Made by a program: the position numbers and the translations under genes. 14,672 bases of DNA from an uncultured Bacteroidales bacterium (GTDB lineage Bacteria; Bacteroidota; Bacteroidia; Bacteroidales; Muribaculaceae): positions 1 to 14,672 of the forward strand of contig CAJLWO010000063.1 in assembly GCA_905210435.1 (NCBI GenBank), in the 5' to 3' direction. The notes beneath the pieces were generated by a model that saw only the letters and a list, made by a program, of their open reading frames with translations, was not told the origin of the DNA and made no database searches. Shown here piece by piece: positions 1-6,428 of the stretch; the first letter of the stretch is position 1, and each line of letters starts with the position of its first letter.

Positions 1-493
1 ATGCAGATTCTTTTCGCTTCTGTATCATATTAGGCGCGTAGTTGCGGATTTGAGGTTGCTTTCATATCTAATTGCTAATTTTGCGTATGTAGACCATTTC
101 ACGCAGAACGCCGCAGGGCAATATGTCCAATTTTGTGGCACACCACGGTCAAGGGTATAGCGGGAATAGGGTTACACGACATTTTAGTTAGAAAGCGTTT
201 ATCAGCGCTCTTTCTTGACGCATAGAAATCTGGTAAATTTCAATCACTGTCAGGAATGGGACAACGATAGATGCCTTATGGATATGTATATTTCACCAAT
301 GGCAAATGCTATGCAGGCGCCATTGGATGATGCTCATATTCTGCGTGAGGCTTCTGCGTTGTCCGTTCGACAGTGATGGGCAATACCAGAGCCTCTATGC
401 GTGGGACGGACAGCAGGTACGGCTCTCACGCTTTTCTTTTTTAAACCAATCTAATGCCAATGAGGTGAGCCCTGAGGCAATATTTTTGAAAAT
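1..493. other. AT-rich region without a convincing gene
   Basis: No open frame here has the look of a complete gene. Short protein-like stretches occur in different plus-strand frames: one beginning at 271 (MPYGYVYFTNGKCYAGAI), one around 188-373 ending in LREASALSVRQ, and one at about 366-440 containing FDSDGQYQSLYAWDGQQV. None has a start, promoter and length that agree, and the last runs into the gene at 494 in another frame. They could be remnants of a frame-shifted gene or chance. A weak inverted repeat (AGAAAG at 190-195, CTTTCT at 210-215) is also present. No RNA gene is recognised. Confidence 0.4.
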
Positions 494-1180
494 ATGGAAA
501 TCTCTAAAATTCATGTTGACAAATTAAATGCCGGAATCGGTTCTACCTACGAATACCTTTGGAGTGGTATAATCTGTGGTATTATTGCCGGCATAGTTGG
601 TGCGTTAGGCAAATTTGGCATACTTGGTGCGAAATTCACGGCCGATATATTGATAGTTCTTACATTAATATCATGTGTGATGTGGTTCTGCTTCTATCGT
701 TATTTTGGAGTCGGATGCAAAGGGCTTAAACACGGGATAAGCAATAAAGTCATGTCGATAGCGTATCTGATTTTATCAATGGGAATACTAAACGCCGTCG
801 CATTGCTCCTCGGGGATGCATCATCTTTATTTATTGTCCTGTCTGCCGCATCCACAATATTAGGGATAATCTGCACAATTATTTATGTAAAATTAGGGCT
901 TGTATTAAGACAACGATATGAAGGCGAACTCGGTGTACTGGGGGATAATATTATCAAAAGTTTCTTATATACCTTAGGTCTTATTGCAATTTCCATTGTC
1001 GCTCTATTACTTTCAGTTCTCGTTCTTTCAATGGGAAGTTCGTTTCTTACCGTAATATTGACGATCTTACTCATGCTTACATCTTTAGTAGCTCCCATCG
1101 TGGCTCTTATATTGATCTATAAGATGGTATGGGAACGGATGGTAGATATTATAGAAACCGGTTATTTCGACATGGACTGA
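494..1180 (+). CDS. Six-helix integral membrane protein of unknown function
   Basis: This encodes a 228-residue, strongly hydrophobic protein that I do not recognise as a named family. Six likely membrane segments lie at about residues 22-45, 50-71, 86-107, 110-136, 154-180 and 184-211. The N-terminus (MEISKIHVDKLN) and C-terminus (ETGYFDMD) are polar and short. With an even number of helices both ends should face the same side. No signal peptide, catalytic motif or nucleotide-binding motif is visible. ATG 494 is the only sensible start, because the next methionine lies at residue 63, inside helix 2. No Shine-Dalgarno is present, as usual in Bacteroidetes. The gene is AT-richer than the ribosomal cluster downstream and has no functional neighbour in the window. 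It could be a small transporter-like or immunity/stress membrane protein, but nothing here selects among these. Confidence 0.75.
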   Translation: MEISKIHVDKLNAGIGSTYEYLWSGIICGIIAGIVGALGKFGILGAKFTADILIVLTLISCVMWFCFYRYFGVGCKGLKHGISNKVMSIAYLILSMGILNAVALLLGDASSLFIVLSAASTILGIICTIIYVKLGLVLRQRYEGELGVLGDNIIKSFLYTLGLIAISIVALLLSVLVLSMGSSFLTVILTILLMLTSLVAPIVALILIYKMVWERMVDIIETGYFDMD

Positions 1181-1391
1181 TTTATCTTTGTTGATAAGAC
1201 ATCCTCCCATACAATATAATAAAATCATAATATGCCGCAGGATTAATCTTTATATTTACAACATAACAACAGCGCCATTCAGAATACTCTCTTCAAAAGT
1301 ATCACGGGTGGCGTTGATGCTACATGCCTCCGAAGTCTCTTTACGAAATTTAAAACAAAGTAAACTTAGCAGGTTTTCAGAATGTTATAAT
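1181..1391. other. AT-rich intergenic stretch, no gene seen
   Basis: This is the start of a 300-base gap between the membrane protein gene and the secreted-protein gene. A lone TATCTTTG at 1183-1190 fits the Bacteroidetes -7 box but has no -33 partner at the right distance. No terminator hairpin is evident after the membrane protein gene. An open frame at 1188-1403 has unnatural composition and no start context, so I do not call it. Confidence 0.4.
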
Positions 1392-1422
1392 TTTGATTTT
1401 TAATTTATAATGATTATTTTTG
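1392..1422 (+). promoter_or_regulatory. Bacteroidetes-type promoter for the secreted TonB_C-like gene
   Basis: TTTG at 1392-1395 and TATTTTTG at 1415-1422 are separated by 19 nt, which matches the Bacteroidetes housekeeping sigma consensus (TTTG, 19-21 nt, TAnnTTTG). Transcription would start near 1429, about 50 nt before the ATG at 1481. This also supports starting the gene at 1481. Confidence 0.7.
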
Positions 1423-1480
1423 TTGCGACACCTGTAATATTTCATAATGTCGGTTGCAGGCATGCAATATAGAAAATACC

Positions 1481-2263
1481 ATGAAACGACTATTTATAAG
1501 TATAATAGCAGCCGGAGCGGCAATAGCAGCCTTTTCAGATGCGCAATTCTGTGAGGTAATCCAAGACAATGGCGTCAGAAAAGGGCTTTGCACAAGCGTA
1601 CTGGATAGAGACGAAGAACGGTCTGCGCAACTAAATGAAAGTATTACCTCCGAATTTTGCAATACCGCTCTTTATAGAAACTATATAGGCTACTGGAAAA
1701 TTCAAAATGACTCATTGTTCCTTGACAGCCTCCTGATACACCGGAAACGAGGTGACGAACTTTCTAAAATGGAGTTAGGCAGTCTCTATGCATCCCTCAA
1801 GACGCCTTCCGGATATTTTGTCGACTGGATATCGGATACCATCAGAATAGTATCAGGCAAAATTGTCAGATACGAACATATGTCGTGGCATTCAACGTGG
1901 GAGACTGAAGAGTTTGTCACCGTAGACAAAGGAATTATAACAGGTCGCGAGGCCAAATATAGCAAGCTTATCAATCCGCGGATGCACGAATCCGATCAAC
2001 TGAAAATCATAAAGGAACTCGACCTGGGAGTAATTCCGAATCGCATAGTTTTAACACTTCGGTACTCAGGGTTTGACGAAGAAGGCCAACCTACCGGTTT
2101 GGATATAAGCGTAAGAAAGGGATGCGGTGACAGTGCGATAGATGAACGCGTAGTAAATGCTGTCGATTCAGCATTTATGATTCACAAGCCTTTCCCAATT
2201 TATTGCATAAACGGAATATACGAGACAGAGACATGGATGTTACCCATAGCCAAGAGAGAATAA
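1481..2263 (+). CDS. Secreted/periplasmic protein with TonB C-terminal-like domain
   Basis: The product has 260 residues. Residues 1-21 (MKRLFISIIAAGAAIAAFSDA) form a signal peptide with likely cleavage before Q22. The reading frame is open back to a TTG at 1454, but the ATG at 1481 is preferred because it puts the signal peptide at the N-terminus. Residues about 68-165 form a beta-rich region starting GYWKIQNDSLFLDSLLI, a style seen in Bacteroidales hypothetical proteins. Residues about 186-256 resemble the TonB C-terminal fold: a strand with FDEEGQPTGLDISV, then a G-rich turn, DERVVNAV as the helix, and NGIYETETWMLPI as the last strand. There is no N-terminal membrane anchor or proline-rich linker, so it is not a standard energy transducer. 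It may bind a TonB box or an envelope partner, or use the fold for something else. The gene stands alone behind its own promoter. Function is inferred from fold resemblance only. Confidence 0.75.
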   Translation: MKRLFISIIAAGAAIAAFSDAQFCEVIQDNGVRKGLCTSVLDRDEERSAQLNESITSEFCNTALYRNYIGYWKIQNDSLFLDSLLIHRKRGDELSKMELGSLYASLKTPSGYFVDWISDTIRIVSGKIVRYEHMSWHSTWETEEFVTVDKGIITGREAKYSKLINPRMHESDQLKIIKELDLGVIPNRIVLTLRYSGFDEEGQPTGLDISVRKGCGDSAIDERVVNAVDSAFMIHKPFPIYCINGIYETETWMLPIAKRE

Positions 2264-2272
2264 ATAATTTGC

Positions 2273-2297
2273 TACGGTCATAAAATATTTGGCCGTA
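2273..2297 (+). terminator. Weak hairpin after the TonB_C-like gene
   Basis: TACGGTCA (2273-2280) can pair with TGGCCGTA (2290-2297) through eight pairs including one G-U, with a 9-nt loop. It begins ten bases after the stop codon. No clean T-run follows, and the right arm overlaps the -33 box of the next promoter, so the terminator call is tentative. Confidence 0.3.
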
Positions 2298-2319
2298 TTA
2301 AGAAATTTCAATATATTTG
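2288..2319 (+). promoter_or_regulatory. Bacteroidetes-type promoter for the carbohydrate-binding protein
   Basis: TTTG at 2288-2291 and TATATTTG at 2312-2319 are separated by 20 nt, an exact match to the Bacteroidetes consensus. Transcription would start near 2326, leaving a leader of about 65 nt before the ATG at 2392. Confidence 0.75.
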
Positions 2320-2391
2320 CAGCACAGTTGTTTTTTCATCATACTTACTTAAGCTTAAATCATTATCATACTTAAATCAATCATCTCACCA

Positions 2392-4146
2392 ATGAAATCA
2401 AGGTTTCTTTATGCGCTGATGGCATTAATGCTGCCTGCGCTGACGGCTATTGCCGACAACTACACAATCTATTACGACAACTCGGAGACGCAGTGGGAAA
2501 GCGTGGGTATCCATTACTGGAGCAATCCCGGTACTGACTGGCCCGGTGTGGAAATCGACCACATCGAAGGCAATATCTGGTCATATACCTTCCCGTCCGA
2601 TCCCTCGACCGTGAGCGGTTTCCTGTTCAAACACGCTACACAAACCGGTGATGCCTATCAGACGGCCGACGTCAAAAGCGCACCCCTCGTAGGACATATC
2701 TATAAAGGCGCCGGCGGTGAGAAAGGCAAGGTGACCGACGAAGGTCTTTACAGCGGTCTTCCCGCCCCGACCACCGCTACCGTGACCGCTTCGCCCAGAA
2801 CCGGCACCCGCTTCTCCGACGAAGTGACGGTAACGCTTACGGTCAATCCCCAGGTCGCCATCTACTACACCACCGACGGCACGGCTCCCACCAAAACATC
2901 GGCCGTGTATTCAGCTCCCCTTACTTTCAAGAACACTACCGAACTCCGCACCCTGACGGTGACCGACGAGGGCGTTGAAAAAACTCAGACTTTCGTCTAC
3001 ACCAAACGTCAGACAATACCGGCGGTCGACGGTGTGCTCACCACTGACTATTACCGCGTGAACCCCGACGGCAAGAACGGCAGCAACCGCACGGTCAACA
3101 CCAAGTTCACCAAACACCCCAACACCAACTACCAGTGCACGGCCGACAACGCCTTCTCCAACTGGACCGAGGACGACCTCATCTGCCAGGGTGTGGCTCG
3201 CGACATCGCATCAGCATTCAGAGGCCGACATGAATATCCCGTAATCGACTCATACGCCATCTATGCCGCTTACGATGCCGACAACCTCTACCTCGGCGTA
3301 CAATATGTATATGCCGTATGGGATGAGGGTGGCGACGGCAAATCAGACAACGACCGCCACCGTCCCTGGATGATGGACGGCCGCATCATGCTTGCGTTTG
3401 ACCTCTACGCAGACAAAGAATTCGAAGGGCTGCTCGACAACGGCAATACAATCTGGGACGCCGACGGAAAATACAACGTGATGCGCAACGGCACAGACTG
3501 CATTTGGCTCGGAAACACCAAGCCAATGGTCGGCAAACCCGCACTCTTCTTCCCCGGAACCAACGGCACCGTAGACTATGAAAACCCGGCCACATGTCTG
3601 CAGTTAGGCAGCGAACCTTACTATGGCGTGGCCGACGGACTCCTCCCCTGCATCGAGCATATCTGGGGACAGGGCGAATTAGGCTACGACCCTGAAGAAC
3701 TGCGCACCAACGACGGATTCGTAGACCTCATCAACGAAGTGGCCCGCGAAAAACATTCATTCTACGAATGGAAATTCCCGCTGTCGAAACTCGGCATCAC
3801 CGAACAGCATATCAAAGAGAACGGCATAGGCGTGATGGTAATCGACACCTACGGACAGGGCGCAATCGGCTCCACTCCCTACGACCCCACCGTGTTTGAC
3901 AACGCATCCGTACCCTACTCCAAAGACCCCTCGTCAAGCGCTGAAAAAGAGGATATGGACATCTTCACCTCCAAGCACGCCCGCATCGGCGGCAAACTGA
4001 CCGGTGCCGTAATCGAAGTACCGGCCGACGAAGCCGACAACGCCCCCGCCGAATACTACACCATCGAGGGTATCCGCGTAGCCAATCCCGGCCACGGTCT
4101 CTACATCGTGCGCAAAGGCAACAAAGTAAGCAAAGTGATACTGTAA
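2392..4146 (+). CDS. Secreted multidomain carbohydrate-binding protein (CBM26 / CHB_HEX / CBM9-like)
   Basis: The product has 584 residues with a signal peptide at 1-21 (MKSRFLYALMALMLPALTAIA). Residues about 24-95 look like a family 26 starch-binding module: YTIYYDN, then W35, HYWSN, W50-PG, IWSYTFP and an AYQTADV end. Residues about 130-205 match the chitobiase/beta-hexosaminidase C-terminal-like domain, with the hallmark VAIYYTTDGTAPTKTSAVYSAP. Residues about 210-535 contain features of a CBM9/DOMON-like beta-sandwich (IYAAYDADNLYLGVQ; YEWKFPLSKLGI). Residues about 553-584 (YYTIEGIRVANPGHGLYIV onward) form a short tail like the C-terminal sorting signals of type IX secretion clients. No glycoside hydrolase catalytic domain is present, so it probably binds alpha-glucan or another glycan at the cell surface. 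It has its own promoter and is not part of a SusCD-type locus in this window. Confidence 0.8.
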   Translation: MKSRFLYALMALMLPALTAIADNYTIYYDNSETQWESVGIHYWSNPGTDWPGVEIDHIEGNIWSYTFPSDPSTVSGFLFKHATQTGDAYQTADVKSAPLVGHIYKGAGGEKGKVTDEGLYSGLPAPTTATVTASPRTGTRFSDEVTVTLTVNPQVAIYYTTDGTAPTKTSAVYSAPLTFKNTTELRTLTVTDEGVEKTQTFVYTKRQTIPAVDGVLTTDYYRVNPDGKNGSNRTVNTKFTKHPNTNYQCTADNAFSNWTEDDLICQGVARDIASAFRGRHEYPVIDSYAIYAAYDADNLYLGVQYVYAVWDEGGDGKSDNDRHRPWMMDGRIMLAFDLYADKEFEGLLDNGNTIWDADGKYNVMRNGTDCIWLGNTKPMVGKPALFFPGTNGTVDYENPATCLQLGSEPYYGVADGLLPCIEHIWGQGELGYDPEELRTNDGFVDLINEVAREKHSFYEWKFPLSKLGITEQHIKENGIGVMVIDTYGQGAIGSTPYDPTVFDNASVPYSKDPSSSAEKEDMDIFTSKHARIGGKLTGAVIEVPADEADNAPAEYYTIEGIRVANPGHGLYIVRKGNKVSKVIL

Positions 4147-4163
4147 GTCCCGACAGAGGAATA

Positions 4164-4215
4164 TTATAAGACTTATAAATCTTATAAATCTTTTATGACT
4201 TATGAGTTATAAGCC
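4164..4215. repeat. 9-bp-period array of TTATAA-like palindromes
   Basis: Beginning 18 bases after the stop of the carbohydrate-binding gene, the sequence runs TTATAAGAC, TTATAAATC, TTATAAATC, TTTTATGAC, TTATGAGTT and ends with TTATAAGCC (overlapping the previous unit by two bases). The core hexamer TTATAA is its own reverse complement and is followed by three variable bases, giving a 9-bp period that degrades towards the end. A second array with the same period but core TAGCTA lies at 14576-14611. Function is unknown. Confidence 0.75.
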
Positions 4216-4258
4216 CCATAATCAAAGATAACGCATCAATCGTAATGCGCGTCAAAAC

Positions 4259-4302
4259 ACAGCGTCTGCTGCCCGGCAAAGATTGCCGACAGCAGACGCT
4301 GT
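4259..4302. terminator. Long hairpin, probable terminator or boundary element
   Basis: ACAGCGTCTGCTG (4259-4271) pairs perfectly with CAGCAGACGCTGT (4290-4302). Inside it CGGCAA (4274-4279) pairs with TTGCCG (4283-4288) around a 3-nt loop. That is 19 pairs with one small internal loop. The nearest T-run on the plus strand (4318-4322) is 15 bases beyond the stem, so it is not a textbook intrinsic terminator. Its position between an upstream gene and the rplM promoter still suggests it ends or protects the upstream transcript. Confidence 0.6.
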
Positions 4303-4371
4303 CGCATATTGATGGTATTTTTCTACATGAATCTTTCCAACGCGGGGCAACAAAATTTAGCGGGATGAAAA

Positions 4372-4403
4372 GTTGGATAATTGGAAGAAAATCACTACCT
4401 TTG
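4372..4403 (+). promoter_or_regulatory. Promoter of the rplM operon
   Basis: GTTG at 4372-4375 and TACCTTTG at 4396-4403 are 20 nt apart. The -7 box is a full consensus match and the -33 box has the common TTG core. Transcription would start near 4410, about 105 nt before the rplM start. Confidence 0.65.
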
Positions 4404-4515
4404 CAGTCCGATTATATCCAAAAATCAGGAAAGCCGCATGTCGGGGAGCGTCTTTGGCCGGACGCAACGCGATAATGAGCTATGTGTAATTAATTAATTT
4501 TTAAACATTTAAAGA
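4404..4515 (+). promoter_or_regulatory. Structured 5' leader of rplM-rpsI, candidate ribosomal-protein autoregulatory element
   Basis: The leader contains CCG/CGG pairing around 4434-4444 and a clear hairpin GCGTC (4448-4452) with GACGC (4461-4465), followed by an AT-rich single-stranded stretch up to the start codon. L13 is a known autoregulator in several bacteria, and to my recollection a leader motif upstream of L13 genes has been reported in Bacteroidia. I have not aligned this sequence to that motif, so identity is inference from position and the visible stem. Confidence 0.4.
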
Positions 4516-4995
4516 GTGGATACTTTAAGTTACAAAACCTCAATGCCTAACGCACAGAGCGTCGAAAAAGAATGGGTAGTGGTAGATGCCACCGACCAGG
4601 TACTCGGCCGCCTTTGCGCGAAAGTCGCCAAATTGCTCCGTGGCAAGTACAAACCTTGCTACACTCCGTTCGTAGAATGCGGCGACAATGTAATCATCAT
4701 CAACGCCGACAAGGTGAAACTTACCGGCAGCAAGTGGACAGACCGCGAATACCTCAACTACACCGGTTATCCCGGCGGACAGCGTGTCGCATCTCCCGAA
4801 GTGCTGATGAAGAAATCATTCAACAAGCACCTCAAAGCCGGCATGCACCCCCTTTACATCCGAGTAATGAAAGGTATGCTTCCCAAAAACCGTCTTGGCC
4901 GTCGCATCATTGAGAACATGCACGTCTACAATGGTCCGAACCATCCGCACGAAGCGCAGAATCCCAAAGTCATCGACATCAACAAACTGAAATAA
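4516..4995 (+). CDS. rplM: Large-subunit ribosomal protein L13 (uL13)
   Basis: L13 is an early-assembling 23S rRNA-binding protein of the 50S subunit. The 159-residue product shows the family signatures EWVVVDATDQVLGRL (residues 19-33), LLRGKYKP, CGDNVIIINADKVKLTG (55-71), NYTGYPGGQR (81-90) and KGMLPKNRLGR, then HVYNGPNHPHEAQNP. The start is the GTG at 4516: it gives MDTLSYKT, the N-terminus I know from Bacteroides L13, whereas the ATG at 4543 would cut this off. The protein is a few residues longer than typical Bacteroides versions, with the extra length around SFNKHLKAGMHPLY. It is the first gene of the translation cluster and ends nine bases before rpsI. Identification is certain. The GTG start rests on family comparison. 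Confidence 0.97.
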   Translation: MDTLSYKTSMPNAQSVEKEWVVVDATDQVLGRLCAKVAKLLRGKYKPCYTPFVECGDNVIIINADKVKLTGSKWTDREYLNYTGYPGGQRVASPEVLMKKSFNKHLKAGMHPLYIRVMKGMLPKNRLGRRIIENMHVYNGPNHPHEAQNPKVIDINKLK

Positions 4996-5004
4996 TCTCA
5001 AAGT

Positions 5005-5391
5005 ATGGAAACAGTTAATGCAGTAGGCCGTCGTAAAGCCGCCATCGCGCGCGTAATCCTCACAGAAGGAAACGGAGCCATCACTATCAACAAGCGCCCC
5101 ATTGAGGTTTATTTCCCCTCGTCAATCCTCCAGTACATCGTACGCCAGCCCCTGTCGCTCCTCGATGTCGCAGAAAAATATGACATCAAGGTAAATCTTG
5201 ACGGCGGCGGTTACAAAGGCCAGGCCGAGGCTCTCCGTCTCGCTATCGCCCGCGCCCTCGTAAAAATCAACCCCGAGGACAAATCAGCCCTCCGCAAAGA
5301 AGGCTTCATGACCCGCGACCCGCGTTCGGTAGAGCGTAAGAAACCGGGCCAGCCCAAGGCACGCAAACGCTTCCAGTTCTCAAAACGTTAA
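5005..5391 (+). CDS. rpsI: Small-subunit ribosomal protein S9 (uS9)
   Basis: S9 sits in the head of the 30S subunit, and its C-terminal tail reaches the P-site tRNA. The 128-residue product has the expected length. It shows VGRRKAAIARV (residues 7-17), the GGGYKGQAEALRLAIARAL core (about 67-85), MTRDPRSVERKKPGQPKARK and the invariant basic end FSKR. The ATG at 5005 follows rplM by nine bases, so the two are cotranscribed as in most bacteria. Upstream bases (TCTCAAAGT) show no Shine-Dalgarno, as expected for this phylum. Confidence 0.98.
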   Translation: METVNAVGRRKAAIARVILTEGNGAITINKRPIEVYFPSSILQYIVRQPLSLLDVAEKYDIKVNLDGGGYKGQAEALRLAIARALVKINPEDKSALRKEGFMTRDPRSVERKKPGQPKARKRFQFSKR

Positions 5392-5574
5392 TCGACCTTA
5401 CGTTTTACAGTTCGGGCAGCCTGAGGGCGTGACCACCGCGCCACGTCCCGCAGCGTGAACAAAGCAAAAAATACACTCTCCCTCCTGAATGTTTAGTATC
5501 TAAACTCCCCGGATGGACACGTTCCCTACCGGGTGGTTAAATTTCACAGAACGTAAACAAAACAAAAAAACAAA
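5392..5574 (+). promoter_or_regulatory. rpsI-rpsB intergenic region, candidate structured leader of rpsB
   Basis: This 183-base gap has no TAnnTTTG promoter. It holds three possible stems. GGGCGTG (5425-5431) pairs with CACGTCCC (5442-5449, one bulge). GTTTAG (5491-5496) pairs perfectly with CTAAAC (5500-5505) over a 3-nt loop. CCCGG (5508-5512) pairs with CCGGG (5529-5533). The last 30 bases before the rpsB ATG are A-rich and nearly G-free (AAACAAAACAAAAAAACAAA), a favourable unstructured ribosome-loading site in Bacteroidetes. The stems may form an S2 feedback leader or an RNA processing site. This is inferred from structure and position. Confidence 0.4.
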
Positions 5575-6402
5575 ATGTCAGCAACATTTGATCAACTTTT
5601 AGAAGCAGGTTGCCATTTCGGTCACCTCAAACGTAAATGGAATCCTGCCATGGCGCCCTACATCTTCATGGAGCGCAACGGTATCCACATCATAGACCTC
5701 TACAAGACTGCAGCCAAGCTCGACGAAGCCGCCGCAGCCCTCAAGAGCATAGCAAAAGGTGGCAAGAAAATCCTTTTCGTAGCCACCAAAAAACAGGCCA
5801 AACAAGTGATTGCAGAGAAGGCTCAGTCAGTAGGCATGCCCTACGTGATCGAGCGCTGGCCGGGCGGTATGCTCACCAACTTCCCCACAATCCGCAAGGC
5901 TGTCAAGAAGATGGCCGCTATCGACAAAATGTCGAAAGACGGTACTTTTGACAACCTTTCAAAACGCGAGAAACTCCAGATTTCACGTCAGCGTGCAAAA
6001 CTCGAGAAGACTCTCGGCTCAATCGCCGACCTCAACCGTCTTCCCTCGGCTCTCTTCGTAGTAGACGTGATGAAAGAGCACATCGCAGTAGCAGAGGCAG
6101 TGCGTCTCGGTATCCCCGTATTCGCTATCGTCGACACCAACTCCGACCCCTCCGACATCGACTTCGTAATCCCCGCCAACGATGACGCAAGCAAGTCAAT
6201 CGACCTGATTCTGTCAAACGTATGCGCAGCCATCAGCGAAGGCATCCAGGAGCACAAGGCAGAAAAGGTTGACAACGCTGCAGCTGAAGCAGAAGGCGCG
6301 CCCAAGCGTGAGCGTCGCCGCGTAAGCCGCAAGGACGAAGCCGCCGAAGCAACAGAAGCTGAGGCTGAGGCATCTGAAGCCGCCGAAGCAACAGAAGAAT
6401 AA
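5575..6402 (+). CDS. rpsB: Small-subunit ribosomal protein S2 (uS2)
   Basis: S2 binds late at the 30S head-body junction and is needed for S1 association where S1 is present. The 275-residue product has the family core FDQLLEAGCHFGHLKRKWNP (residues 5-24), MAPYIFMERNGIHIIDL, ILFVATKKQAK, the WPGGMLTNF motif (about 95-103), SALFVVDVMKE, and PVFAIVDTNSDPSDIDFVIPANDDA. From about residue 225 a lineage-specific tail follows: a basic patch (PKRERRRVSRK) then a low-complexity Glu/Ala end. Such tails vary in Bacteroidetes S2. No Shine-Dalgarno precedes the ATG; the start is set by an A-rich stretch. It lies between rpsI and tsf, and rpsB-tsf adjacency is conserved across bacteria. Confidence 0.98.
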   Translation: MSATFDQLLEAGCHFGHLKRKWNPAMAPYIFMERNGIHIIDLYKTAAKLDEAAAALKSIAKGGKKILFVATKKQAKQVIAEKAQSVGMPYVIERWPGGMLTNFPTIRKAVKKMAAIDKMSKDGTFDNLSKREKLQISRQRAKLEKTLGSIADLNRLPSALFVVDVMKEHIAVAEAVRLGIPVFAIVDTNSDPSDIDFVIPANDDASKSIDLILSNVCAAISEGIQEHKAEKVDNAAAEAEGAPKRERRRVSRKDEAAEATEAEAEASEAAEATEE

Positions 6403-6428
6403 TCACCTATCCGGTATATTCATCTAAT

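Noticed and set aside
481..488. TATTTTTG matching a -7 promoter box six bases before ATG 494
   Set aside because: No TTTG or TTG lies 19-22 nt upstream, and use of it would make the message leaderless. A chance match is likely in AT-rich DNA.
1183..1190. TATCTTTG as a promoter just after the membrane protein gene
   Set aside because: No -33 box at the proper distance, and the downstream gene already has a better promoter at 1392-1422.
4164..4215. CRISPR array
   Set aside because: Units are only 9 bp with 3-base variable parts; there are no long spacers and no cas genes.
4245..4475. Open frame between the carbohydrate-binding gene and rplM
   Set aside because: It runs through the long hairpin and the rplM promoter, and its translation has no protein-like pattern.
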